Origin: Orobanche coerulescens
Taxonomy: Eukaryota > Streptophyta > Magnoliopsida > Lamiales > Orobanchaceae
Reading direction: 5' to 3'
DNA: 64,000 bases
Assembly (NCBI GenBank): GCA_033398695.1
Contig: CM065804.1
Coordinates: 10,649,001-10,713,000, forward strand
Position numbers and translations under genes: made by a program. Positions 42,811-52,914 of this stretch are shown here, one piece after another. Within the stretch, counting starts at the first letter, position 1, and each line of letters starts with the position of its first letter. The notes beneath the pieces are model-generated. The model saw only the letters and a program-made list of their open reading frames with translations. It ran no database searches and was not told the origin of the DNA.

Positions 42811-43139
42811 TACGGCCGTAACACACCCCACATACGGCCGTAACACACCCCACATACGGCCGTAACATAGGAACATTACGGCCGTAACTTGACTCTCTTA
42901 CGGCCGTAACTGGCCTCTGGAGAGAAACTGGGCAAATTTGACGAATGACACATACGGCCGTATCAAGAACACCATTACGGTTGTATCTATACTTACGGCC
43001 GTAACTCAAACATGATACGCCCGTAACTCAGGACTGGACCAGGAGGCAAGAAATGAAGCCTTGTTACGGCCGTATGAAGGAAGCTTACGGCTGTAACTCT
43101 CGATTATTATGGCCGTAACATATACGGCTTACGGCCGTA
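42811..43139. promoter_or_regulatory. TTACGGCCGTAA palindrome array, element D 3' LTR
   Basis: Thirteen TACGGCCGTA-type copies start at 42811, 42833, 42855, 42877, 42899, 42953, 42976, 42994, 43016, 43065, 43086, 43108 and 43130. The first five are spaced exactly 22 bp. The partner array is at 59685-59991. Confidence 0.9.
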
Positions 43140-43676
43140 ACATGGCCTGTGACAGCAGGCCATAGTCTGAAGCACTGCCCGACGAGGAGATGATCGCAAA
43201 GAGAAAAAAATAACAAGGTGTATCCACGACCAACGGATACACTCACCACGGATTTGAGTCAGAAACCAAAACGTTACCATGAAGCGTGATTCCAAATACC
43301 CGAAGGCTTAGGAACAACAAGGATAACAAGAGTACCCTAAACTTAGGGAAATTACGAAACGGCCCAAACGTCCAAAAATCGCGATACAACGTCGGATTAA
43401 CAAACCGAAACTCACAACACGAACAACTCAACTATGCGAACTCGTGAAACCAAAGAAATTACAAAAGCGAACGGGTTCTACGAGAAACGAACGTCCATGC
43501 CATAATACATGACATAAAACAGAATAATATCAAAACATCACCAAGATCGTCCCAAATGGAGAAACTCCAAGAATAAAATAGATTCAAAATGTCGACATGG
43601 TTACAAGCGAACTACTAAAAATGAAAATACACCAAAACGGGAATATCGAAAAAAGAAGAAAAAAGCGGATATTACA

Positions 43677-43689
43677 TTCTACCCCTCTA
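43677..43689 (-). other. Polypurine tract of element D
   Basis: Minus-strand TAGAGGGGTAGAA abuts the 3' LTR. Confidence 0.8.
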
Positions 43690-43711
43690 CAAACAAGTTT
43701 TGTCCCGAAAC

Positions 43712-44578
43712 TTAAGAAACAAACATCTCAGGGTATTTAGCACGCATGCTATCCTCGGTTTCCCAAGTTGCCTCCTCGACACCGTGTCTCGACCACTGCA
43801 CCTTGACCAAAGGGATGGTCTTATGCCTCAGTCGTTTATCACGGTGCTCCAAAATCTTCAAGGGACGCTCCTCGATGGTAAAGTCCTCAGCAATATCGAT
43901 CTCGCCATAATCGATGATATGACTAGGGTCCGGGACATATTTCCTTAGCTGGGAAACATGGAAAACGCTATGCACGCGACTCAATGTCGGAGGTAACGCC
44001 AAGCGGTATGCTAATTCACCGACTCTCTCGAGAATCTCGAAGGGTCCAATAAATCTCGGACTCAACTTCCCCTTTTTTTCGAAACGGAAAACTCCTCTCA
44101 TCGGCAACACCTTCAGTAAAACGTGGTCTCCCACCTCGAATTCCAAAGGTCGACGACGGACATCGGCATATGACTTCTGTCGACTCTGGGCAGTCAACAT
44201 CCGCTCCCGAATTAATTCTATCTTCTGCCTCGTCTCTAAAACGACATCCGGCTCGGTCCCGACCAAATCGGATGCCTCATTCCAGCAAATCAGTGATCGA
44301 CATCGTCGCCCATAAAGTGCCTCATACGGTGCCATCCGAATCGACGCGTGCCAACTGTTGTTGTACGTGAATTCGATCAATGGAAAATGCTCCTCCCAAT
44401 CATTGCTCCAATCGAGAGCACAAGCACGCAACATATCCTCAAATGTCTGGATAGTGCGCTCCGACTGTCCATCTGACTGGGGATGAAAAGAGGTACTCAT
44501 ACGCAAACGAGTACCCAAATGCCTTATGCACCGCCTGCCAAAAGTGTGATACAAAACGGCCATCACGATCCGAAACAA
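43712..44578 (-). pseudogene. Element D integrase C-terminal half and chromodomain
   Basis: This 288-codon frame includes the end of the catalytic core (the third acidic residue in D-G-Q-S-E-R-T-I-Q-T-F-E-D), FTYNNSWHASIRMAPYEALY and the C-terminal domain ([34 protein letters not shown]). [17 protein letters not shown] follows, then a chromodomain ([18 protein letters not shown]). It is the best preserved chromodomain in the window. A frameshift near 44520 separates it from the upstream core. The sequence is very close to element F where they overlap. Confidence 0.92.
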
Positions 44579-45330
44579 TAGACTTCGGAGTACCGTGGAG
44601 CCTCACAATCTGCGCGATAAACACACGAGCCAACTTCTCCGGGCCCCAAGTGTCCTTGATGCCCAGAAAATGTGCCGACTTGGTCAGACAATCAACAATC
44701 ACCCATACCATATTCATGCCCGACCTCGATCTCGGCAAACTCGTAATGAAATCCATCGATATATCTTCCCATTTCCATTCCGGAACGGGAAGTGACTGCA
44801 ATAAGCTGATGCTTGATTTTGACCTACTGACAAGTCAAACATATCGCTACAAACTGCGCGACCTCCTCCTTCATATCATTCCACCAGAAATTCCTCCTCA
44901 GGTCCTTGTACATCTTACTCGAACCAGGATGAACGGAGTAAGGTGTAGCATGGGCCTCGTGCAAAATACTCTGTCTCAACTCTGAGTCGCTCGGTACACA
45001 AAGCCGACTCTGGAATCTCAAAACACCATCCTCGTGAATCACAAAGCCAGGAGACTTTCCTTTAAGAACGTTCTCTTGGATTTGAGTAATCATCGAATCC
45101 TCCAACTGCTTCAGCTTAATTTCATCGATCAAAGACGACGAAATCTCTAAAGCACAAAGTTGCCCGACAGCTCCAGGCAACAAAACCTCAACATCTAACT
45201 CGATCAGAACTTGCTGAAGCTCAGACTGAGACGTAAGGATCTCAAGCGTTTGCAACGCAACCGGTTTCCGACTCAAGGCGTCGGACACGACGTTCGCCTT
45301 GCCCGGATAATTAAAGGATTTCGAGGTCAT
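44439..45330 (-). pseudogene. Element D integrase N-terminal part
   Basis: Two frames (45330-44824 and 44801-44439) cover the zinc-binding domain ([20 protein letters not shown], and F-V-A-I-C-L-T-C-Q) and the catalytic core start (KWEDISMDFITSLPRSR, SIVSDRDGRFVSHFW). The first two catalytic aspartates are intact. A frameshift in the segment between C-L-T-C-Q and L-P-V-P-E-W breaks the ORF at about 44810. A second frameshift at its end leads into the C-terminal half. Confidence 0.9.
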
Positions 45331-45710
45331 AATCCTTAATTAACTCTAACCACCTCCTCTGCCTCATATTCAACTCCCGCTGAGTAAATATGTATTTCAA
45401 ACTTTTATGATCGGTAAAAATCTGACATGCAGAGCCGAAAAGATAGTGACGCCAAATCTTGAGCGCGAAAACGACTGCCGCTAACTCCAAATCATGGGTA
45501 GGGTAGTTAAGCTCATATGGCCTCAACTGTCTCAACGCATAAGCAATGGTCTTGCCGTGCTGCATCAACACGCACCCAAGACCCTGACCCGAAGCATCAC
45601 TATAAACAGCAAAACCCCCGTTGCCACTCGGCAACGCCAGAATCGGAGCCGAAGTCAAACGTCTCTTCAGCTCCTCAAAACTTGACTGTCTCTCGTCATT
45701 CCAGACGAAC
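45311..45710 (-). pseudogene. Element D RNase H
   Basis: The frame 45658-45311 has [40 protein letters not shown] and [20 protein letters not shown], an RNase H with its acidic residues in place. This enzyme degrades the RNA strand of the RNA-DNA hybrid. It is joined to RT by a shift at about 45700 (missing thumb-connection residues around A-R-P-L-T). Confidence 0.9.
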
Positions 45711-46608
45711 TAGTGTAAGTGGCCGAGCTAGTTTCGAGAAACCCTCGACGAACCTACGGTAGTAGCCAGCTAAACCCAAGAAACTACGGATCTCCTTCAC
45801 ATTCTTGGTCGGTGCCCAATCCAACACTGCCTCAATCTTCTGCGGATCCACACGAACCCCCTCGGCTGAAATTACGTGACCTAAAAACATCACTTCCTTC
45901 AGCCAGAACTCACATTTCGAGAACTTCGCATAGAGTTGCTCGGTTCTCAAAATGTCTAACACTATCCGCAAATGATGGGCATGCTCTTCCTCGTTCCTCG
46001 AATAAATAAGAATATCGTCAATGAAGACGACGGCACACTTATCCAAATACTCGATAAAAACTTTGTTCATCAACTGCATGAACACCGCCGGTGCATTAGT
46101 TAACCCGAAAGGCATAACTACAAACTCATAATGTCTGTATCTCGTCCGAAAAGCTGTTTTCGGCACATCGGACTCCCTCACCCGGAGCTGATAGTACCCC
46201 GATCTCAAATCAATCTTCGAGAATACCGCTGCTCCCTGCAACTAATCGAACAAGTCATCAATCCCTGGCAAAATACTTGTTCTTGATGGTCACCTTGTTC
46301 AGTTTGCGATAGTCGATACACAAACGCAGTGAACCATCCTTCTTACGCACAAACAGGACCGGTGCGCCCCAAGGCGAGGCGCTCGGTCGAACATACCCCG
46401 ACTCAAGAAGCTCACTCAACTGCTTTTTCAACTCGGCCATCTATGAAGGTGCCATGCGATACGGCGCCTTCGAAATCGGAGTCGCGCCCGGCTCTAATTC
46501 TATAGCAAACTCGACCTCACGATCCGGTGGCAATCCCGGTAACTCGTCAGGAAATACATCAGGAAACTAACTAATGACTGGAATCGATGAAAACTCGACT
46601 CCTCCATC
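45696..46608 (-). pseudogene. Element D reverse transcriptase
   Basis: Frames 46440-46258 and 46241-45696 contain [75 protein letters not shown] and the catalytic [10 protein letters not shown] box, with the thumb ([18 protein letters not shown]). The catalytic residues are intact. A frameshift near 46250 and stops at about 46441-46570 interrupt the ORF. The linker to protease has the same E-L-P-G-L-P-P-type phrase as element B. Confidence 0.9.
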
Positions 46609-47320
46609 CTATGCCTTCAAGGCATAACACCAATAACCAGTACACCCCTTTCGCAGGAGCCTCATCGCCTTCAAGGCGTTAATAACGAACTTCTGGTTTC
46701 CTCTCTTTCGCCCCGCGAAAGAGTGCTCGGTGCCGTCATCAGCCAACATAATGATGATTCTCGTGCGGTAGTTCATGATTGCGCCATGCCGCTCGAGCCA
46801 ATCATCCCCGAGAATCAAATCCTCACCCTCAATACTCACAACAATAAGATTAGAGAGCCAAGCCATCTCACAAATAAACACATAACAGTCTCGGACCTCT
46901 CGATCGCCAATGATCCTATCACCGCTAGGAAGTTTAACGATGAAAGACTCTCAAGGCGACAAACAGTCGAGACCCAAACAACGTACACACTCCAGCGATA
47001 TGAACGAATGCGTAGCACCAGAATCGAAAAGCACACTTACAGGATGAGAATGGATATGAACGGTACCTGTCGCCACAGTGGCCGCTGGATCATCGGCCCT
47101 CCTAATCTCATAGATACGCGCCTGGGCAGAGCCGACACTGGAAGCTCCTCCTCTAGCGGGCTGACCTCGACCGGCACCCGGCAGAGGCTGCGGAGCAAAC
47201 GAGCCCTGATTCACACTCGGCTCCACAAGTGCTGGAAAAGAAGCCTGAGCACCAAGAAGCTTTCTTGCCCGCTCACAAAAGAAAGCCTTGTGGCCCGATT
47301 GACCACAAGTATGACAAGTT
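46609..47320 (-). pseudogene. Element D aspartic protease region
   Basis: Two in-phase frames (47226-46951 and 46881-46609) are separated by a stop at about 46948. They contain VSVLFDSGATHSFISLECVR, the retropepsin active site D-S-G-A, and EGEDLILGDDWLERHGAIMN. The zinc-knuckle CHTCGQSGHKAFFCERARKL lies just upstream at about 47310-47255. This is the reference copy that shows the loss in element F. Confidence 0.9.
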
Positions 47321-48303
47321 AGAGGCGGGCGAGAACACTCCCGGTTCCGATGGCCCGACTCACCGTAGTTAAAGCATTTGATATCCCGAATGGAGACACT
47401 GGCAGTACCCCGATAGCCCCCAGAGAAACGAGCCGAACTTCCTCCAGGAATATTCGCAGACTGAGACTTCTGCTGACCTCCACCCTTGTGACCCGAGAAA
47501 TTTCCGGCGGATTTCTATTTCTTACTCTCCCGAACCGCTGCACTAGCTATTACCGACATATCATAGGCAAGAGCTCGACTCTGATAATCCTTCAAGGTAG
47601 TACAGACGATCCCAGACATGTAGTCTCGAATCGACAATTTCATCCGCCTGGAAAAATGGAAGATTTTGTCGCTCTCCTCGACAACTTGGGTCTTCACATA
47701 GCCCAACTCCTTGTTAAAATCGGCGATAGCTTGGGATACGGGAATATCCCGTGGTTGAGCATCATAGAAGGCATGGACTCGAGGCTGTCTAACTGGCCAC
47801 GGGCAATATTCAATCTCCATCAATTCCTGAAATTCGGCCCACGAAGCAACATGGTCTTTGGGCCCAACGGCCTCCCACCAATCCATAGCGTCCCCAGTAA
47901 GAAAGTACTGGGCAATAGGGACCTTACGGTCCTCGGGACAGTTGGTGGCAACGAAGACCTTAGATATCTCCTTGAGCCACCTCTCCCAGCCGATCGGGTC
48001 TGATGCTCCCTAAAACTGAGGAGGATGCATCTTGATGACATCTTGGAGCCAACGGTCTGCTCCGCCCCGATTAGCATGGGCCTGATCCGGATTCTGAACC
48101 ACCTGAGCTATAGCCGCCATTTGGTTTACCATTTGCTGCATAACGGCCGCGATACCAAGGTCGGCGCGCTCCTGAGATGAAGCATGACTGTAACGGTCAC
48201 CAGTACTGCCGGCTCCCGAAGAATGCGACGTGGCTGCCCCACGTCCTCGGCCGCATCCACGACCAAGACCACGACCACAACCACAGTTTCCTCCGGCATC
48301 CAT
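47321..48303 (-). pseudogene. Element D gag
   Basis: The start at 48303 opens M-D-A-G-G-N-C-G-C-G-R-G with a G/R-rich basic N-terminus. Then come RWLQDVIKMHPPQF, a TAG stop at about 48010, WLKEISKVFVATNCPEDRKV, MDWWEAVGPKDHVASWAEFQ, VHAFYDAQPRDIPVSQAIAD and KIFHFSRRMKLSIRDYMSGI. A stop at about 47515 and a frameshift lead to the first zinc knuckle (C-F-N-Y-G-E-S-G-H-R-N-R-E-C, with Y for the second C). It is closely related to element F gag. Confidence 0.88.
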
Positions 48304-48526
48304 ACTGGTGTTAAGAGATAACAGAAGTATATTGATGATGAGTAAGGGAGGAAAAAGCAACTACGATTCGAAAAGCGGAAATACAATGCAAGAAAACAAA
48401 AGACCGAATAAGAAAACTTACGAGCACCGGAAGTATCGAGATGCTGGCAGCGATGTGACAATATGCAAGACAAAACACAACTAGACCCAAATAACCGACA
48501 AGCTTAGGTATCCATAAACCTAGTGC

Positions 48527-48538
48527 GCTCTGATACCA
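48527..48538 (-). other. Primer binding site of element D (initiator-Met)
   Basis: Minus strand TGGTATCAGAGC, the exact plant initiator-Met-type site, lies five bases after the LTR. Confidence 0.9.
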
Positions 48539-48543
48539 TTTTC

Positions 48544-49205
48544 TGTAACACCCCCGAGATATTCGGAGTATATTACAGCGCTGTGGACCTCTACATGGGA
48601 CCCACCAGGCTAAAACAAGGAAAACACTACTCGACTAACCAACCCAGTTAGCAAAGACACACATTTAAATAATACAACCCATAAAGATACGCCCGGAGCA
48701 ACCGGCGTAATAAACATCAACCGACAATATAACAATTTGAGTTAATACAAAACGTAGTTCGAGATGAAAAGCCTAAGTACTCGTGAGTACAATCTATATG
48801 TTTATAAAAGTGGGAAACAACCAAATCGAAGTAGACGACAGAAATAAGAAGACCCAAATGCACATGTCAACGACCCTGGCCAACATCCTCGTACTGTCCC
48901 AGCGCTCGCTCGTCCGGAAGAACATTATCTGAAATCCATAACAAGAATTTCCCCAAAACGGGTCCCCAAAGGGGTTTGCAATTACGCTAGTACAAGTAAT
49001 CAAGGCAAATCAATCGCTTACACATTTCATAGTACCAATGCACCAAATCATTTCAAAAACCAAAAACTAGACATGTCTTTTCCGGAAACAAACAGTCAAA
49101 CAAATTGCCTAGGACCGGGACGAAGCCACAAATCCTACCTGAGGCCTCTAAGGACCCTCCCGAGCTGGCCACTCATAAAACAAATCACGCACAGGCATCG
49201 CCTAG
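48544..49205 (-). repeat. 5' LTR of element D, portion before element E
   Basis: The R/U5 end of the LTR, matching 41401-42060. It is cut at CCTAG (49201-49205) by element E. The GTACTCGCGAGTAC palindrome is mutated here to GTACTCGTGAGTAC. Confidence 0.9.
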
Positions 49206-51800
49206 TGTAATACCCGGTTGAATTTCATTCATTTTTATTCAATATTAATCAGTCAGTAATTATCATTCAGTAAACTTCACTCATTATTAATCACTCATCA
49301 TTCGTGATTCATTCATTTCGTTCACTGTTGGTATGTTGTAATCGTATATCAGTTACCAATAGTCTTTTCATCTCCATTTATAGATCGAGATGGGAATATT
49401 ATCATTTTCATCGGGATTGGTAGTCTTGTACTGGGAGTATCATTTTTGGCATGTGTTGGACCTGTTCACTTTCACATTCGTATGATTTGTCGGATCATTC
49501 ATCAGTCGTAGCGAGGAATCGGAGTTATCGGATTTTCACCTAGTCCAGCATTGAGTTACGGCCGTAAGGATTGTAGGTTACGGCCGTAACAAGGGTCCGT
49601 TGATGTCAGGCTATTTTGGATGAACGGGACTTACGGCCGTAAGGTTTCGGAATACGGCCGTAAGTTGAGCAGGTACGGCCGTAAGGTTTGGCCGATTACG
49701 GCCGTACGTGTCGAGCAGGGTGCCCAGGCGTTTTTGGCCGAAGGCGAGTTACGGCTGTAAGGGTTGCGGCATACGGCCGTAAGTCAAGGGAGATACGGCC
49801 GTAAGGCTTGGCCGGATACGGCCGTACGTTACAGGCAGGGTACCTGGTCATTTTCGACGAATCGGGCTTACGCCCGTAAGTTTGGCCGGATACGGCCGTA
49901 TCATCCGAGTTACGCCCGTAAGGTGTGCGGGTACGGCCGTAAGGATGTCGGCAGATGTTTTAGACGAGGGCGAGTTACGCCCGTAAGTCAGGGCGGATAC
50001 GGCCGTAAGCGTCGCCGATGTTTTCGACGGCCGAGTTACGGCCGCATTTGAGTTGGCGATTCTGACCGTAAGGCCGTTGACCTGGGATGTTACGGCCGTA
50101 TGAAGGCCGTGTTACGGCCGTAATTTCCGGCAGTATATAAGGATCCGGTCGGGACTTTTTCTTCATTTTCAGCCTTTTCTTCCATCTTGTCCGAGAGAGA
50201 GAGCTTGAGGGAGGGATTTTCCTTCATCAATCACTGGAGTACTTGATTTTCTTCATCTTCATTCGTTTGGGAAGCTTGGATACTCGATTTAACTCGTGTT
50301 CATCGGATCGAAGTGGTTGGATCTTCAAGAGGTAATTTATTCAACATATTGGATTTCGATTTTGTGTTAAAATATGATGTTTTGGACGTTATAATCATGT
50401 TATATGAAGGGATATGAATATGATTATGAGTTTGTATAAAGATTCATTGGATTATTGAGGGATTATTCAAGAACACTTTGAATATCGATTTGGATTTGGG
50501 AGTTTTCGATTAATTGTTGTTATAATCACGATTTTGGATATTCATAACGGATTATTGATCGTATTGAAGATGTTTTGTTGGTTTGAAACACTTCTTGGGG
50601 ATTTGATGTTGGTATTTTTGAAGTTTGGTTATGAACAATCGTAGTTGGCCACAAAGTGTTCGATATAATGCCCCAATGAACTTGGTTTAGTCGTTTTGAT
50701 GCCTTGAGTTCATTATAATTGTGTTTGATTCGTTTATTGAGCGGATTGTTGGTATTTGTGTTTATCAAGGTTGTTCGAGCGACCGACACTTCATTTAGGA
50801 CGTTTGTTCGTGGAAGGACATTCTTCATCGGTATTGTGTAAGTTAATTCTTACTCGGTTAAAAGGATATTCATTCCTTTCGTTGTTGTTCATTCATAATC
50901 ATAATTCATTCATAAGGTACTAACCGTTCAAACTTGTAATTGTCACTTAATTACTTCATTCACGAGGAACGACGGTTCCAATCATTTCATTGAGCTGTCA
51001 TTCATTTCACCATCATTTTATCTTGGTGAGTCATTATTCATTTCGTTGTCACTTTTGTTATATCGTGGCATTCCGGGTCATGCTGGCGTGCCGGTTGGTA
51101 TGTGTAGGATTTTCATCTCGGGCACATTATAGTCGTGTGTTGGTTGGTGGCCTCACATTGGACTATGCACACGGGTTGATGGCTTCGTGAGACTGATTAG
51201 GTACAAGACCACATGTGTATTCGATCGATACTCGTTAGTGGCTTGTGCACGGACACATTTCCATCCCGGATGTAGTGTGGTGCCATTCCTTTGAGCCGTA
51301 CTGTTAGTTGATTCATATAGCATGTTTGATTGTGTATGTTTCGACAGGATATTTCATAACTTCAAATATATCGTGATTGTGTATTTTCAACCCTTGAGGA
51401 TTGTTGTTCTGTGTAACTGACCCCGGCTGGGGATTTTGTTTTTCAGGTCATGGCAAGGCAAAAGCACGGGAATAGCATGTTGACGGCGAGGAGTCCCAGT
51501 GATACTAGTAGGGAGCTCCGATCTTTCAGTTATTCATGTTGTTGTCCTTTAATTTCCGCTGCATACTTTCATTTGGATACTCCGTTTCATTCAGTGTTGT
51601 GTATTTTATCTTCATATAAAATATACTAGTATTCGGTATTGTCCTGGTGGGTTGTACTTAAACTCCTCATCGGAGTATTTGGTAATATAATGTGGTTCGG
51701 TACTACGATTATATTATTTAATTCATCATTTTCATTCGCCTGGTGGGTCCCAGTCGGGGATTCACGGCACTGTAATATCCGCCTAGTTTGGGGTGTTACA
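49206..51800 (+). repeat. 5' LTR of element E
   Basis: 2595 bp, from TGTAATACCCGG to TTGGGGTGTTACA. Order: ACGGCCGT array 49557-50122, TATATAA 50134-50140, donor-like AGAG|GTAATT at 50331/50332, TTTATCAAG|G at 50769/50770, GTAAGT donor-like at 50837/50838, CTGAC at 51417-51421, CCCC/GGGG hairpin, TTTTTCAG ending 51446. Confidence 0.94.
49557..50122. promoter_or_regulatory. TTACGGCCGTAA palindrome array, element E 5' LTR
   Basis: About twenty copies, the longest array here. Starts: 49557, 49579; 49632, 49653, 49674, 49697; 49750, 49772, 49794, 49817; 49869, 49891, 49911, 49932; 49976, 49998; 50037, 50061; 50091, 50113. Steps inside clusters are 20-24 bp and cluster gaps often 52-53. A higher-order unit of about 118 bp is visible. 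The partner is at 56677-57245. Confidence 0.92.
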
Positions 51801-51804
51801 GAGT

Positions 51805-51817
51805 TGGTATCGGAGCG
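51805..51817 (+). other. Primer binding site of element E
   Basis: TGGTATCGGAGCG lies four bases after the LTR, an initiator-Met-type site with one change. Confidence 0.85.
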
Positions 51818-52334
51818 TGGTTTTGAATACTACCTTCCGAGTCATGTCTCATTTGAAATCATCGTCATCAAACTAGTATCATTGGACTTTCGCATCACGT
51901 GTGACCTGTGCAAATGCCGAGCCAATCAGACCGAAAGAACTGTAAGATTTCTAACGCCATGGTATAATTTCTGGCAATAGTCATTCATTCATCATTCATC
52001 AATTAACAATCCTCAAACATCATCATTCATTGTGATTAGGACGATCATGTTAACTCATTAATCACTTAATTCATTTCATTACTCAGTTAATGACCAGGAC
52101 GATCATGTTAACTCATTAATTACTCAATTCATTTCATTACTCAGTTGTCGATCTGGATGATCATATTATTAATCTTGTTAAGTTATTCAAGATAATTATT
52201 TCAAGAATTTCATCAAATAACCATGTCACTTCAGTAAATCATTCATGTAATCACTAAGTTAGAGCATGTATACTCATTTTCATCATCTCATGACATAATC
52301 ATAACGTGATAATCATGCGGGAAATATAATCATT

Positions 52335-52914
52335 ATGCGACCTTCCTACTTCAGTATGGGGAGAGCTGTCAGGGGATGCACGGGGAGCGGCCACGGTGCG
52401 GGCCGAAACCCGGGAAATAATCACTCGCTGTCGGGAAATCGTGCCCAGGACTCGGCTCGATCAGAAGATGTTCGGGTTGATCCACTCACTTTTATGCAGG
52501 CCATGATGACCCATGTGCAATTGCTCAATCATTATTGCGCCACTCTGGCCGGATTAATCGAGAGAACTCTCCCGTATGAGCCGGCTGCTAAGGAAATTGC
52601 TGAACAACATGTATTTGTCAGCAAGAAATAAACGAAGCGTAATCAATCCGAAGGCGGTCAATCAACCTTCAAGAAGCCTCGTGTGAGTCCTATCGTTTTT
52701 GAGCGATCTCCTACGGCGCATAATCGTACGGGATCTCAGTCCCGAGCGGCCAGTTCGGCCATCACCTGTTTCAACTGTGGAATGCCGGGTAATTACAGCA
52801 CTAAGTGTCTGAGACCATCTATCACGTGCTATAATTGTGGGAATTTTGGGCATAAGGCCCGTTTTTGCCGAAAGGACTCCAAGTCGGCTCCGGCGGCATC
52901 TTAGGCCCCGAAGC
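52335..52914 (+). pseudogene. Element E gag lacking the capsid core
   Basis: The likely start is the ATG at 52356 (M-G-R-A-V-R-G), matching gag starts of elements C and F. After about 95 codons a TAA closes the frame at 52629-52631. A second frame has KKPRVSPIVFERSP and two perfect zinc knuckles (CFNCGMPGNYSTKC, with N for H, and CYNCGNFGHKARFC), ending at a TAG. The capsid domain of about 200 residues present in B, D and F (K-V-P-I-A-Q-Y-F, D-W-W-E-A, F-H-F-S-R) is missing. The deletion brings the N-terminus next to the nucleocapsid. Confidence 0.82.

Larger units (their letters stand above)
41401..43676 (-). repeat. 3' LTR of element D
   Basis: 2276 bp. On the minus strand: TGTAATATCCGC start (43676), ACGGCCGT array (43139-42811), TATA in an 8-bp-arm palindrome (42806-42785), donor-like CAAG|GTAAAA at 42622/42621, TTCAAG|GCAAGT at 42255/42254, tandem repeats of about 96 bp (42190-41960), TTTCAG acceptor-like ending at 41784, and palindrome GTACTCGCGAGTAC (41632-41645). 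It ends CGGGGGTGTTACA. Confidence 0.92.

Noticed and set aside
46723..47322. 199-codon plus-strand frame.
   Set aside because: It is antisense to the protease and zinc-knuckle region of element D, which shows clear motifs on the minus strand.
49764..50051. Arginine/tyrosine-rich frames (Y-G-R-K repeats), and their twin at 56884-57246.
   Set aside because: Translation of the TACGGCCGTAAG palindrome array. The period of about 22 bp breaks the frame and there is no family match.
42811..50122. Regular short repeats with short spacers suggested a CRISPR array.
   Set aside because: Repeats are 10-12 bp palindromes with about 10-bp spacers inside retrotransposon LTRs of a plant genome. There are no cas genes, and repeat length and spacer length are far too short.
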